Part shown: piece by piece, positions 1-10,782 of the stretch | Numbering within the stretch: the stretch's first letter is position 1 | How the letters are laid out: each line of letters begins with the position of its first letter | Assembly (NCBI GenBank): GCA_013178095.1 | Contig: JABLXK010000005.1 | Coordinates: forward strand, 117,388-181,387 | Direction of reading: 5' to 3' | DNA: 64,000 bases | From: Anaerolineae bacterium | GTDB taxonomy: Bacteria; Chloroflexota; Anaerolineae; Anaerolineales; Anaerolineaceae | The notes under the pieces: model-generated | Told to the model about the DNA's origin: nothing | Database searches by the model: none | What the model saw: the letters and a program-made list of their open reading frames with translations, nothing else | Position numbers and translations under genes: made by a program

Positions 1-3000
1 TTGACAGGGAATTCTCCTCCAGGTCATTATCGCTTCCCGCGACCTGGTTTCCATCAGCATCGTAGACGTAGATCTGCGGCATGAAATCGTCGCTCTCCAG
101 GCTGATCTTGACCGTTCCGCCGCTGGAAGTGGCCTGGAAACCCCAGCGATCGGGCGTCCAGTAGTACCAACCTTCATCGGTCTGGTAGCCTTCGATCAGG
201 TATTCGTAAACCGTGATGCCGGCAACATCCAACCAGTCATCGCGAATCGAATCGCGGTGCGCCATGACGCCGCTCAACGTGACTGCACCTTTGGATAAAA
301 TATACAGTCCATCATTGTTATTGTCGTTGAAAATTCCATTGGTCACTGCCACAGTTTTGGGCGTTGGGGCCAAATCATTGTAGAGTTCGGCGCCGCGGCC
401 GTTGTTCTCGCTGGCGTTGACCTTGGTCAGGTTGATATTGCCGAAGGAATCAACCACCAAACCGGTCTTGGCATTGTAGCTGGAGAAATAGTTGAACTGG
501 TCCGTGGTTGCTGTGATGGTCACGGTACCGGCTGATCCGGTAAACGAATTGCGTAAATAGGCGCCAAATCCTTCGTAATTTTGATTGGCGTTGATATTAG
601 TCAGGCTGATATTGCCTTTGGATTCGATGTGCAGTCCGTCATTGATGTTTTGGTTGAAGCTATTGGTAAAGGATATGGGAGCGTTGACGGTAATCGTTCC
701 GGTTCCCAGGCAGACACCTGTGCTTCCGACCTGCAGGCAGTTATCAAGGAAAGCGCCGTAATTATCGTTGTTCACCGCTTCGACCGTGTTCAGTGTAATA
801 TTCCCTTTGGCGTAGACTTCCAGGCCGCTGGAGTCGTTGTCATTGAATTTGCCGTTGGTGATTCCCACCGTCTTGCCGGCCAGATTGGTTACGTCCACGT
901 AAAAACCCATCGTGCCGTTATTGACTGCCTCGATCTTGCTGACGGCCACGCTGCCATTGGATACGATATACAGCCCATAGTCGTGGTTATCGTTGAAATA
1001 GATCGGGTTATCGATCGCGGCGCCGGTGATAGTCACGTTGCCGGATTCATTCAGGATGGAAGCGCCATTGCCACTTCCGCTCTGTCCGTTGTTGCCGACA
1101 TACGCCAAATTCTGCAGGGTGACAGCGCCGGAAGCGTTAATACATAAGCCATCGCCGTCATTTCCATTCGCCTCGCTGTTCTTGACCTGAATGGTTCGCG
1201 GCGAACTGGAGGTATCGTTCTTCAAATCCATGCCATGTTTGGCATTGTTATTCCCAGCAACGTACTCCACCTGAATATTTCCACCTGACAAGATTAGCAA
1301 ACCTGTATCACCTTCATTGTTGCCCAGCCAGTTATACCAACTGCCAATATAGGTGGTATTGACAGTAGCATTTCCCGTGCCATAATCATTCCTGACGTAA
1401 ACCCCTCCGCCGGTATTTGCATAGGCATCCAGGTTGCTCAGCGTGACAGCGCCCTTTGAAAATACTTCCACACCGTAACCGCCGTTATCATAAAATTCAT
1501 TGAGCATATCCGCCAGCCAGACCGCGGAGAGCGTAACTCCGCCGGTGCCTGTGCAGGCCGAAACATCATACAGGCAATTGTCGAGATAAACGCCGTCGCC
1601 GGTGGTGTTTTGGTTGGCAATAATGTTATTCAGGGCGATATTGCCTTTGCATTCGACGTGCAGACCTTCCAGGTAGTTTTCACGGAATTGCCCGTTGTTG
1701 ATGGTTACTGTTGCCGGGGCAGCGCTGTTGCCGGAATTGACAATCATGCCAGTGCCTATATCACTCCAGCGGACTTCAATATTCGTGGCGGTAACATTGC
1801 CATTAGTGGCAATGGAGATATTTGTATTCTCATTACCGCTGGCTATCACATTATTCAAGGTTACTGCGGCAATCGCTGAGGTATCAATGAATAAACCAAC
1901 CCCCGAACTGTGCGGATCTCCGTTGACATAGTTGTCATTAAACAGGCTGTTGCTGATGGTCAGGGTTTTAAAATCAATTAAAACTGCTCCATCCCCGGTG
2001 TTGCGGCTGGCAGAGACACCATTCAGGGTAATCGTCCCGATCGTGTCGACAAATAACCCTGCTTTACTCTCGCCTACATCATTATCATCAAATTCGCTGT
2101 TGATGAGCTTGACATAATTGGATGCAGGTCCGTAAGCATATAACTCCGCGCCGCGGCCGGCATTATTGCTGGATTCCACATCAGTCAGCTCAATCGAGCC
2201 GGTAGTTTCCACATAAATACCATCTCCCCCGTCGTTGAAGACATGCACATCGGTGAGCTTGATAACTCCGATGGCATTGGTGATTGAAACTGTGCCATTC
2301 ACAGTAAAGCCGCTCAAGATGAAGCCATTCGAGGGTGCATTAATCAATAAGTCGCCTTTGAAATTGATCAAACCCGATCCGTCCACCCCTATCAAACCGT
2401 TCAATTGCGCCAGATTGGCGTAGGTACCTCCATCGATTTTTACCCCGTCATAATCCCCCTCTTCGACATATACCTTGCGGTCGGTGGGAACCATGGCCGG
2501 GTGATCTATTAAATATTGAATGGCGGCAGTCAAGGGATTGTCACTCTCCGTGCATATATAGGTCGCCGTATTCCCCGGACAAGTTCCTGTGAGTTTGAAA
2601 GCGTAAGTGATCGTACCCACTTTGAAGTACGGATCCGAATCCGCAATTGCCTGCACCGGCGCATTTTCCACCACCTCTCCGGCCGGAACCTCGTCCTCCT
2701 GTGCGGCATCCGGAACGATCGCGGATTCTTCAACCGGCATCTCTTCTGCAATGGCTTCTTCCGTCTCTGAAGGACTTTCCAGGGCGGGTTCAGCTTCGGA
2801 ATTCGTTTCCGCAGTCTCTGCAGGAAGCGGTTCGGCTGCCGGTGATTCCTCTTCATCAAGGTCAGGAGCAACCACTTCCGGTACTTCTTCATCTGCCGCT
2901 GCTTCTTCGGTAACCGCCGGGCTTGCATCCGGCGTGGCCTCCGGCGTTATCCCGTCCTGGGCATAAACTGTTGAGACGAGAAACAATGAGCAGAGCAAGA

Positions 3001-3049
3001 CCATCGGTAGCAACCAAAACCATCTTTTATATCTAGTAAATTGAGACAT
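1..3049 (-). CDS. Secreted parallel beta-helix repeat protein, C-terminus cut by window edge
   Basis: I translated the minus strand from an ATG at 3049 (upstream GGAGGG, 7 nt away) and found no stop down to base 1, so at least 1016 residues are present. A signal peptide covers about residues 1-35. An acidic Glu/Pro/Ala-rich linker follows to about residue 140, then a beta-helix-like entry region. After that come at least a dozen repeats whose core reads like G-N-I-x-L-x-x-V-x-A-x-x-N, each followed by G-A-x-L. This is the usual signature of right-handed beta-helix surface proteins. The last residues before the edge (VYDADGNQVAGSDND) resemble a PPC-type beta-sandwich. It is probably exported and may act in adhesion or polysaccharide binding. 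No catalytic site is evident. Confidence 0.85.
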   Translation of the reverse strand, partial: MSQFTRYKRWFWLLPMVLLCSLFLVSTVYAQDGITPEATPDASPAVTEEAAADEEVPEVVAPDLDEEESPAAEPLPAETAETNSEAEPALESPSETEEAIAEEMPVEESAIVPDAAQEDEVPAGEVVENAPVQAIADSDPYFKVGTITYAFKLTGTCPGNTATYICTESDNPLTAAIQYLIDHPAMVPTDRKVYVEEGDYDGVKIDGGTYANLAQLNGLIGVDGSGLINFKGDLLINAPSNGFILSGFTVNGTVSITNAIGVIKLTDVHVFNDGGDGIYVETTGSIELTDVESSNNAGRGAELYAYGPASNYVKLINSEFDDNDVGESKAGLFVDTIGTITLNGVSASRNTGDGAVLIDFKTLTISNSLFNDNYVNGDPHSSGVGLFIDTSAIAAVTLNNVIASGNENTNISIATNGNVTATNIEVRWSDIGTGMIVNSGNSAAPATVTINNGQFRENYLEGLHVECKGNIALNNIIANQNTTGDGVYLDNCLYDVSACTGTGGVTLSAVWLADMLNEFYDNGGYGVEVFSKGAVTLSNLDAYANTGGGVYVRNDYGTGNATVNTTYIGSWYNWLGNNEGDTGLLILSGGNIQVEYVAGNNNAKHGMDLKNDTSSSPRTIQVKNSEANGNDGDGLCINASGAVTLQNLAYVGNNGQSGSGNGASILNESGNVTITGAAIDNPIYFNDNHDYGLYIVSNGSVAVSKIEAVNNGTMGFYVDVTNLAGKTVGITNGKFNDNDSSGLEVYAKGNITLNTVEAVNNDNYGAFLDNCLQVGSTGVCLGTGTITVNAPISFTNSFNQNINDGLHIESKGNISLTNINANQNYEGFGAYLRNSFTGSAGTVTITATTDQFNYFSSYNAKTGLVVDSFGNINLTKVNASENNGRGAELYNDLAPTPKTVAVTNGIFNDNNNDGLYILSKGAVTLSGVMAHRDSIRDDWLDVAGITVYEYLIEGYQTDEGWYYWTPDRWGFQATSSGGTVKISLESDDFMPQIYVYDADGNQVAGSDNDLEENSLS

Positions 3050-3227
3050 GTTTCTACCCTCCAATATTGGAATTCACTGATTCAATTGAGATGGAAGATT
3101 TTTTTTATTTCCCGTATCCTCTCCTTTCGGTTTAAAACATGACATTTATGCTGCATTGAATTGAACAGGATCATCAAAAATATGCATGCTGCAGTGGGTT
3201 TTGAAGAAATTGCGAAGGGGTTGGTTG

Positions 3228-3265
3228 AAAAAAAAAAAAAAAAAACCGGTCATACTGACCGGTTT
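3228..3265 (-). terminator. Rho-independent terminator with an 18-base T tract
   Basis: A perfect 10-bp stem (3243-3252 with 3256-3265) has a 3-nt loop. On the minus strand it runs into a tract of 18 T (3228-3245). It lies downstream of the aldo/keto reductase and probably ends the kamA-AKR transcript. The rest of the 3050-3448 gap is AT-rich and shows no gene. Confidence 0.8.
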
Positions 3266-3448
3266 CGCCATTTGCTCCCTGAAGTCTTTGCCTGGATGCC
3301 CTCCCAGGTCAAGCGACCATTTTAAGGCTTCAGATCACAGCAGTCTATAAACATAGCTGTAATGTAATGTATATTAATTATATGTATTGGATAATTAATT
3401 TCAATAAGCAATTTTTTTTAAATCCGGAATCATTCCGGAAGAATACGG

Positions 3449-4408
3449 TTACAAGACGTCCGGTTCGAAAATTTTCTCGATCGCATCCAACACGCCGTCC
3501 GTCAGGCGGCCTTCCAACTCGGCGGCCCCCAGGTTTTCATCGATTTGTTCCAGGCGCGTGGCGCCGGTGATCACGCTGCTGACTTCCTTACGTCGCAGCA
3601 CCCAGGCCAGCGCCAGTTGCGCCGTGGTAGCCCCTAAATCCTGGGCGACAGCGGTAAACTGCCGCACCTGACCGATCAACTCGGGTGTCAGGCGCTCCTG
3701 CATCCAGGCCATATCCTCCAGCGCGGCGCGGCTGCCCTGCGGGATGCCGTCGTTGTACTTTCCCGAAAGGATGCCATTGTACAGCGGGCTGAAAGTGGTC
3801 AGCCCCAGGCCATACTCCTGGCAGAGCGGCGCCAGATCGTTTTCCATATGGCGGCGGTTGAGCAGGTGGTATTTGGCCTGTTCGGTAGCCGGCGGGATCA
3901 ATCCGTTATCTTTGGCAAAAGCAATGGCTTGCGTCAGGTGCAGCACGTCCCATTCCGATGTGCCCCAGTACAGGATCTTTCCCTGGCGCACCAAAATATC
4001 CATGGTCTGAACCACTTCCTCGACTGTGGTATCGGGATCATAACGGTGGCAGAAATACAGGTCCAGGTAATCCAGCCCCAACCGCTTGAGCGAGGCGTGG
4101 ATCGATTCGGTAATGTGTTTGCGCGATAACCCGCGCCCGTTGGGACCGTCGGAGGTTGGGAAGAATACCTTGCTGGAGATCACCAGATCTTCGCGCGGCA
4201 GCCCCTTGACCGCTTTACCCAGCACCACTTCCGCCGCGCCTCTGGCGTACACATCGGCATTATCGAAAAAATTCACGCCCTGCTCATAAGCCGAGCGCAC
4301 CAGTTCGATGGAATGCTGCTCGTCCACCTGCGCGCCGAACGTGACCCAGGCGCCCAGTGAGAATTCGCTGACCTTGATGCCGGTCTTGCCTAATCTGCGG
4401 TAATGCAT
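3449..4408 (-). CDS. Aldo/keto reductase, Kv-beta-like family
   Basis: This is a 319-residue NAD(P)H-dependent oxidoreductase with the (beta/alpha)8 fold. The N-terminus MHYRRLGKTGIKVSEFSLG is typical of the family. FDNADVYARG carries the catalytic Asp and Tyr, Lys is in VISSKVFFP, and His is in YFCHRYDPD. The C-terminal NADPH-binding part (SSVITGATRLEQIDENLGA) is complete. The start has GGAGGAGG 4 nt upstream. It lies 18 nt after the lysine 2,3-aminomutase gene on the same strand, so the two are probably co-transcribed. The substrate cannot be read from the sequence. Reduction of an aldehyde from amino-acid breakdown is possible. Confidence 0.85.
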   Translation of the reverse strand: MHYRRLGKTGIKVSEFSLGAWVTFGAQVDEQHSIELVRSAYEQGVNFFDNADVYARGAAEVVLGKAVKGLPREDLVISSKVFFPTSDGPNGRGLSRKHITESIHASLKRLGLDYLDLYFCHRYDPDTTVEEVVQTMDILVRQGKILYWGTSEWDVLHLTQAIAFAKDNGLIPPATEQAKYHLLNRRHMENDLAPLCQEYGLGLTTFSPLYNGILSGKYNDGIPQGSRAALEDMAWMQERLTPELIGQVRQFTAVAQDLGATTAQLALAWVLRRKEVSSVITGATRLEQIDENLGAAELEGRLTDGVLDAIEKIFEPDVL

Positions 4409-4426
4409 GTGCCCTCCTCCGGGAGA

Positions 4427-5773
4427 TTACTCTTTCTTTTCTTCTTCACCGCCGCCAATACCCAGCGGTTTCCATTTATTATCATCCAGGCGCAGGCGAT
4501 GCGCTTCTTCGCCGCGCATGTGCAACTGGTCGAAGCCCTGCGGTTTGATGGACATCTGTTTGCCCTCCAGCAGCCCCAGCACACCGGTCTGCCCGCCTTC
4601 AACGCGCGGATGCTGACAGTAAGCGCAAGTGCTTGGGTCGTGGGATTGATAATCCTGCGGTTCTTCGTAGGTGCTGATGAAACCTTCGTAATTGCGCAGC
4701 ACCACCTTGTGGTCGGAACTGCTGATGACGTAATTGGGCATGACCGGAATCTTGCCGCCGCCGCCGGGGGCGTCCACCACAAAAGTGGGCACTGCAAAGC
4801 CGGAGGTATGACCGCGCAAGCCTTCGATGATCTCGATACCTTTGGAAACCGGCGTGCGGAAATGCCCGACGCCTTCCACCAGGTCGCAAATGTAGAGGTA
4901 ATATGGGCGCACGCGGATGCGCACCAGGTCCTGCACCAGCTTGCGTTGGATGTTGACACAATCGTTGATGCCCGCCAGCAGGACGGATTGGTTGCCCAAC
5001 GGGATGCCGGCGCGCAGCAACCGGTCGGTGGCTTGCGCCAACTCAGCCGTGATCTCGTTGGGATGGTTGACGTGGATGTTGAGCCACAGCGGATGGAATT
5101 GCGCCAGCATCTGGCATAGTTCTTCCGTGATTCGCATGGGCATGAAGACCGGTACGCGCGAGCCGATGCGCACAATCTCGATATGCGGGATGGCGCGCAA
5201 GCGCGTGAGCAATTCTTCCAGCAGTTTCGGCGCCAGCACCAGCGGATCGCCGCCGGAAAGCAGCACGTCGCGGATCTGCGGCGTCTTCTCCAGGTAGGCG
5301 ATCTGCGCGTCCATCTCCTCGCGCGAGAAGGTGGCAGACGGATCGCCCACGATACGCCCGCGCGTACAGTAGCGGCAGTAGGATGCGCATTGCGTGGTGA
5401 CCAGCATCAGGGCGCGGTCGGGGTAGCGGTGCACCAGCCCCGGCACGGGGGAATGAGCGTCCTCCGCCAGAGAATCCTCCATCATGCCGGTAAAGGCGGA
5501 AAGTTCGCGGTCAGTGGGAATCACCTGCCGCCGCACCGGATCGTTAGGATCCATGGGATTGATCAAAGAAATGAAGTACGGCGTCACATCCACCCTAAAA
5601 AGCCCTTTTTGCGAGAGGGCTTTCTTCTCGCTCTCGCTCAATTCCAGCACCTGCCCGATCTCTTCCAGAGAATTCAGGCGGTGGCTGAGCTGCCAGCGCC
5701 AGTCATTCCATTGATCATCCGGCACATTCCGGTAAAGTTCAGCCCGCCTGGAGGGAAACTGGGGAGTAGACAT
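4427..5773 (-). CDS. kamA: Lysine 2,3-aminomutase (radical SAM, PLP)
   Basis: The 448-residue enzyme would convert L-lysine to beta-lysine using SAM, a [4Fe-4S] cluster and PLP. The cluster motif is CASYCRYC (CxxxCxxC), and VDAPGGGGKIP is the signature of the family's second half. The two Asp residues that bind the substrate epsilon-amino group in the clostridial enzyme appear conserved (CDLVEG and FVVDAPGG). This argues for lysine rather than glutamate as substrate. I chose the ATG at 5773, with AGGAG 8 nt upstream, over a start 19 codons earlier. No ablB-type acetyltransferase lies next to it. Beta-lysine may be a compatible-solute precursor or a lysine fermentation intermediate. Confidence 0.9.
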   Translation of the reverse strand: MSTPQFPSRRAELYRNVPDDQWNDWRWQLSHRLNSLEEIGQVLELSESEKKALSQKGLFRVDVTPYFISLINPMDPNDPVRRQVIPTDRELSAFTGMMEDSLAEDAHSPVPGLVHRYPDRALMLVTTQCASYCRYCTRGRIVGDPSATFSREEMDAQIAYLEKTPQIRDVLLSGGDPLVLAPKLLEELLTRLRAIPHIEIVRIGSRVPVFMPMRITEELCQMLAQFHPLWLNIHVNHPNEITAELAQATDRLLRAGIPLGNQSVLLAGINDCVNIQRKLVQDLVRIRVRPYYLYICDLVEGVGHFRTPVSKGIEIIEGLRGHTSGFAVPTFVVDAPGGGGKIPVMPNYVISSSDHKVVLRNYEGFISTYEEPQDYQSHDPSTCAYCQHPRVEGGQTGVLGLLEGKQMSIKPQGFDQLHMRGEEAHRLRLDDNKWKPLGIGGGEEEKKE

Positions 5774-5802
5774 GCAAACGCTCCTGAGTAGATTTTCTCT
5801 AT

Positions 5803-5830
5803 TGTATAGTATCCTGGGGTTTTTGGGCAA
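5803..5830 (-). promoter_or_regulatory. Probable promoter of kamA
   Basis: On the minus strand TTGCCC (5825-5830) and TATACA (5803-5808) are 16 nt apart, about 30 nt before the kamA start. A shifted -10 (TACAAT, 18-nt spacing) is also possible. Confidence 0.45.
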
Positions 5831-5887
5831 AAAATGGCCGTCTTTGTTAAAAATACGTTAGAAATCAGGCCGGAAACTGCCAAAATC

Positions 5888-5916
5888 TTGACGGTGAATT
5901 TTGCGCATGGTATTAT
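5888..5916 (+). promoter_or_regulatory. Sigma-70 type promoter of the hrcA-dnaK operon
   Basis: TTGACG (5888-5893) and TATTAT (5911-5916) are separated by 17 nt. The predicted start site near 5923 lies just before the CIRCE operator. Confidence 0.75.
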
Positions 5917-5929
5917 CAAATACGGAGTT

Positions 5930-5956
5930 TTAGCACTCTAAGCATGAGAGTGCTAA
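5930..5956 (+). promoter_or_regulatory. CIRCE operator (HrcA binding site)
   Basis: A perfect inverted repeat TTAGCACTC-N9-GAGTGCTAA fits the CIRCE consensus. It sits between the promoter and the hrcA ATG (12 nt downstream). Active HrcA here would repress its own operon, with relief on heat shock. Confidence 0.97.
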
Positions 5957-5968
5957 ATTATTGGAAAA

Positions 5969-6997
5969 ATGAACGGATTGAGCGCCAGACAAAAACGGAT
6001 TTTGTCGTTGATCGTGCACGAGTACATTTTCTCGGCCGAAGCGGTTGCTTCCAAGCATTTGGTGGAAAAATACCGCCTCGGCATGAGTTCTGCCACCGTG
6101 CGCAACGAGATGTCCGCTTTGACCGATCAGGGTTACCTGAAGCAGCCGCACACCTCCGCCGGCCGCGTGCCGACTGAGGAAGGCTACCGCTATTTCGTCG
6201 GCCAGCTCATGCAAGACACTTCCCTGCCGGAGACAATGCGCGCCACCATCAACCATCAGTTCTCGCAGATGCACAGCGACATCAAGCAATGGCTGCAATT
6301 GGCCGCCACCGTGCTGGCCAATGAAACGCACGCGGCTTCGTTGATCACGGCGCCGCAGCCGGTCGAGGCGCGCATCAAGCACATTCAACTGATCGCCACG
6401 CACGGCCGCCAGGCGCTGGCCGTGTTGGTGATGGAAGGCGGGCAGATCCACCAGCACATCCTGACGCTGGAGGAACCCACCAGTCAGGAGCAGCTCTCAA
6501 TCCTGTCCAACAAGTTCAGCCAGCTCTTTGCCGGCAAGAATTTGCATAACCTCAGCCAATATCAGGAAACGTTCACTTCTTTGGAAAGCACCATCCTGGC
6601 CTGGCTGGAAGACGAATTGGTTCGTTCGGACCGCCTGCCAACGGGCGAAATCTACATGGACGGCATCACCAACGTGCTGGCCGAACCGGAGTTTGCGGAT
6701 TCCGAAGAAGCCCGCCGGGCTTTGCGCTTGCTGGAAGAACGCTCGATGCTGCAGGATCTGCTGGCGCAAACCGTCCTGCCCGAAACCATCGGCGGGGTGC
6801 AGGTGCTGATCGGCGGCGAGGGCAACTGGAACGATCTGAGCCAGTGCTCCATCATTCTTTCCAGGTATGGGTCGCCCGGCATCGCCACCGGCACGCTGGG
6901 CGTGCTGGGACCGATGCGCATGTCTTACGGACGCTCCATTTCCATGGTGAGATTTCTGTCCGGAATTTTGAGCGATTTCGTTGCTGAACAATGGTGA
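5969..6997 (+). CDS. hrcA: Heat-inducible transcription repressor HrcA
   Basis: The 342-residue protein has an N-terminal winged helix with the HrcA hallmarks SSATVRNEMSALTDQGYL and HTSAGRVPTEEGYRYFV (residues about 40-85). A GAF-like middle and C-terminal dimerisation part ends in LGVLGPMRMSYGRSISMV. HrcA binds CIRCE, and a perfect CIRCE lies directly upstream, so autoregulation is expected. It is the first gene of hrcA-grpE-dnaK-dnaJ-prmA. The ribosome binding site is weak (TTGGAAAAATG), which may keep repressor levels low. Confidence 0.97.
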   Translation: MNGLSARQKRILSLIVHEYIFSAEAVASKHLVEKYRLGMSSATVRNEMSALTDQGYLKQPHTSAGRVPTEEGYRYFVGQLMQDTSLPETMRATINHQFSQMHSDIKQWLQLAATVLANETHAASLITAPQPVEARIKHIQLIATHGRQALAVLVMEGGQIHQHILTLEEPTSQEQLSILSNKFSQLFAGKNLHNLSQYQETFTSLESTILAWLEDELVRSDRLPTGEIYMDGITNVLAEPEFADSEEARRALRLLEERSMLQDLLAQTVLPETIGGVQVLIGGEGNWNDLSQCSIILSRYGSPGIATGTLGVLGPMRMSYGRSISMVRFLSGILSDFVAEQW

Positions 6998-7013
6998 TAA
7001 CAAGGTAGTGATC

Positions 7014-7616
7014 ATGAAAGATACAGAAAAGAAAAAAGACGTTGAAAATAAAGCGCAGGAACTAAATCCGCAGGATGCGGTTCATGAACCCGCGCTGGAA
7101 GAAGCGGTCAATCCCAGCCAGGAAATAGAGAACGTGAGCATTCCGCTGAAGGAATATGCCGCCCAACTGGAAGAGATCGACGATCTTAAAAAGAAGACCG
7201 ACGAGTTCAGCGACGGCTGGCAGCGTGAGCGCGCGGAATTTGCCAATTACCGCAAGCGCGTGGAACGCGACCGCGAAATGGAACGCCAGAACAGCAAGCT
7301 CGACATCATTAAAAAATACCTGGCGGTGCATGACGATTTCGAACGGGCGATGAAGAATCTCCCGCCCGAAGGCTTGCAGGCTGCCTGGCTGGATGGGTTG
7401 AAATTGATCGACCAGAAACTGAAAAACCTGCTGGAAGGGGAAGGCATCGCGCCCATCCCTGCCGAAAATGCGGCTTTTGATCCGGCTTTACACGAAGCCA
7501 TCTCGCACGAAGAAAATCCGGATTTTGAAAGCGGACAAATCATTGAAGTAGTCCAAAAGGGCTACACCATCGGCGACCGGGTCATCCGCCCGGCGCTGGT
7601 GAGAGTTGCAAAATAA
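7014..7616 (+). CDS. grpE: Nucleotide exchange factor GrpE
   Basis: The 200-residue co-chaperone releases ADP from DnaK. A charged N-terminal tail is followed by a long coiled coil (about residues 40-90, with EFANYRKRVERDREMER) and the C-terminal beta domain that contacts DnaK (ALHEAISHEENPDFESGQI ... GYTIGDRVIRPALVRV). I placed the start at ATG 7014, after AAGGTAGTG. An in-frame codon at 6981 would overlap hrcA. It sits 16 nt after hrcA and 12 nt before dnaK. Confidence 0.96.
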   Translation: MKDTEKKKDVENKAQELNPQDAVHEPALEEAVNPSQEIENVSIPLKEYAAQLEEIDDLKKKTDEFSDGWQRERAEFANYRKRVERDREMERQNSKLDIIKKYLAVHDDFERAMKNLPPEGLQAAWLDGLKLIDQKLKNLLEGEGIAPIPAENAAFDPALHEAISHEENPDFESGQIIEVVQKGYTIGDRVIRPALVRVAK

Positions 7617-7628
7617 CTGGAGGCACTC

Positions 7629-9572
<1,944 letters not shown>

Positions 9573-9600
9573 GGCGTTTATAATTAGCGCTTGATTTCAG

Positions 9601-9642
9601 AGAGGCGTCGGAAATGGCTTTTGCCTCCGAACGCCTCTTTAT
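9601..9642 (+). terminator. Terminator-like hairpin between dnaK and dnaJ
   Basis: The sequence 9601-9612 pairs with 9626-9638 (12 bp, one bulged A) and is followed by TTTATT. It lies inside the heat-shock operon. It may act as a partial terminator or mRNA-stability element that lowers dnaJ relative to dnaK, not as a complete stop. Confidence 0.6.
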
Positions 9643-9657
9643 TGATTACGGGAGACC

Positions 9658-10782
9658 ATGGAAAAACGCGACTACTACGAAATATTGGGCGTCAACCGCA
9701 CTGCCAGCCCGGACGAGATAAAATCCGCTTTCCGCAGCCTGGCGCGTAAATACCATCCGGATGTTAACAAGGAACCGGATGCGGAAGAACGATTTAAAGA
9801 GATCAACGAAGCTTACATGGTGCTCTCGGATCCTGAGAAGCGCGCGGTCTATGACCGCTACGGGTTCGACGGCCTGCGCAATTCCGGCGGCATGCCCGAC
9901 TGGAACACGGTCGATCCGTTCGAGATCTTTGAGCAATTTTTCGGCGGCGGATTCGGCGGTTTCAGCAGCAGCCGGCAGCGGCGCAACGCGCCGCACCGCG
10001 GCGACGACCTTTATTATTCAGTCACACTCGAATTCGAAGAAGCCGCTTTTGGGCTGGACCGCGAATTGGAAATCACCCGCGACGAGGTTTGCGAACGCTG
10101 CAGCGGCAGCGGTGCGGAACCGGGCACCAGCCCGGTCACCTGCAGCACCTGCCAGGGGCGCGGCGAAGTACGCCAGGTGCGCCAAACCTTCCTGGGATCC
10201 ATGGTGCAGGTGACCACCTGCCCGGATTGCGGCGGCAGCGGGCGCGTGATCACGCAGCGCTGCAAGAACTGCAACGGGCGCGGCCACGAACGCAAGACTG
10301 TGAAAAAGGTGATCCCCATCCCGGCCGGGGTGGACAACGGCACGCAAATTCGTCTGTCCGGAGAAGGCCAGCCCGGCAGCAATGGCGGCCCGCGCGGCAA
10401 CCTGTACATCGAGGTCAAGGTCAAACCACACAAATATTTCCGCCGGCGCGGCGACGACGTGCTGCTGGATTTGAACATCAACCTGGCCCAGGCCGCATTG
10501 GGCGCGGAAGTTAAAGTGCCCACCCTGGAAGGCGACGAGAAGTTGGCCATTCCATCCGGCACACAGCCCGGCAAGGTTTTCAAACTGCGCCACAAAGGCA
10601 TCCCACACCTGCGCAGCAGCGGCAAGGGCGACCAGTTGGTGATCGTCAACGTGGAGATCCCCGAGCGGCTGACCAGCGAACAACGCCAGTTGTTTGAGCA
10701 ATTGGCCAAAACCCTGGGCAGCGAGGTGCGGCCGCAGGAACGCAGTTTTATCGACGTTTTAAAGGATGTGCTGGGTGGATAA
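9658..10782 (+). CDS. dnaJ: Chaperone protein DnaJ (Hsp40, type I)
   Basis: The 374-residue protein has the full type I layout. The J domain (residues about 1-70) carries the HPD motif in [11 protein letters not shown] Gly/Phe-rich stretch (about 75-110) includes [12 protein letters not shown]. The zinc domain has four CxxCxGxG motifs ([32 protein letters not shown]), and the C-terminal substrate-binding domains follow. It stimulates the DnaK ATPase and delivers substrates. The last codons overlap the prmA start. Confidence 0.98.
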   Translation: MEKRDYYEILGVNRTASPDEIKSAFRSLARKYHPDVNKEPDAEERFKEINEAYMVLSDPEKRAVYDRYGFDGLRNSGGMPDWNTVDPFEIFEQFFGGGFGGFSSSRQRRNAPHRGDDLYYSVTLEFEEAAFGLDRELEITRDEVCERCSGSGAEPGTSPVTCSTCQGRGEVRQVRQTFLGSMVQVTTCPDCGGSGRVITQRCKNCNGRGHERKTVKKVIPIPAGVDNGTQIRLSGEGQPGSNGGPRGNLYIEVKVKPHKYFRRRGDDVLLDLNINLAQAALGAEVKVPTLEGDEKLAIPSGTQPGKVFKLRHKGIPHLRSSGKGDQLVIVNVEIPERLTSEQRQLFEQLAKTLGSEVRPQERSFIDVLKDVLGG

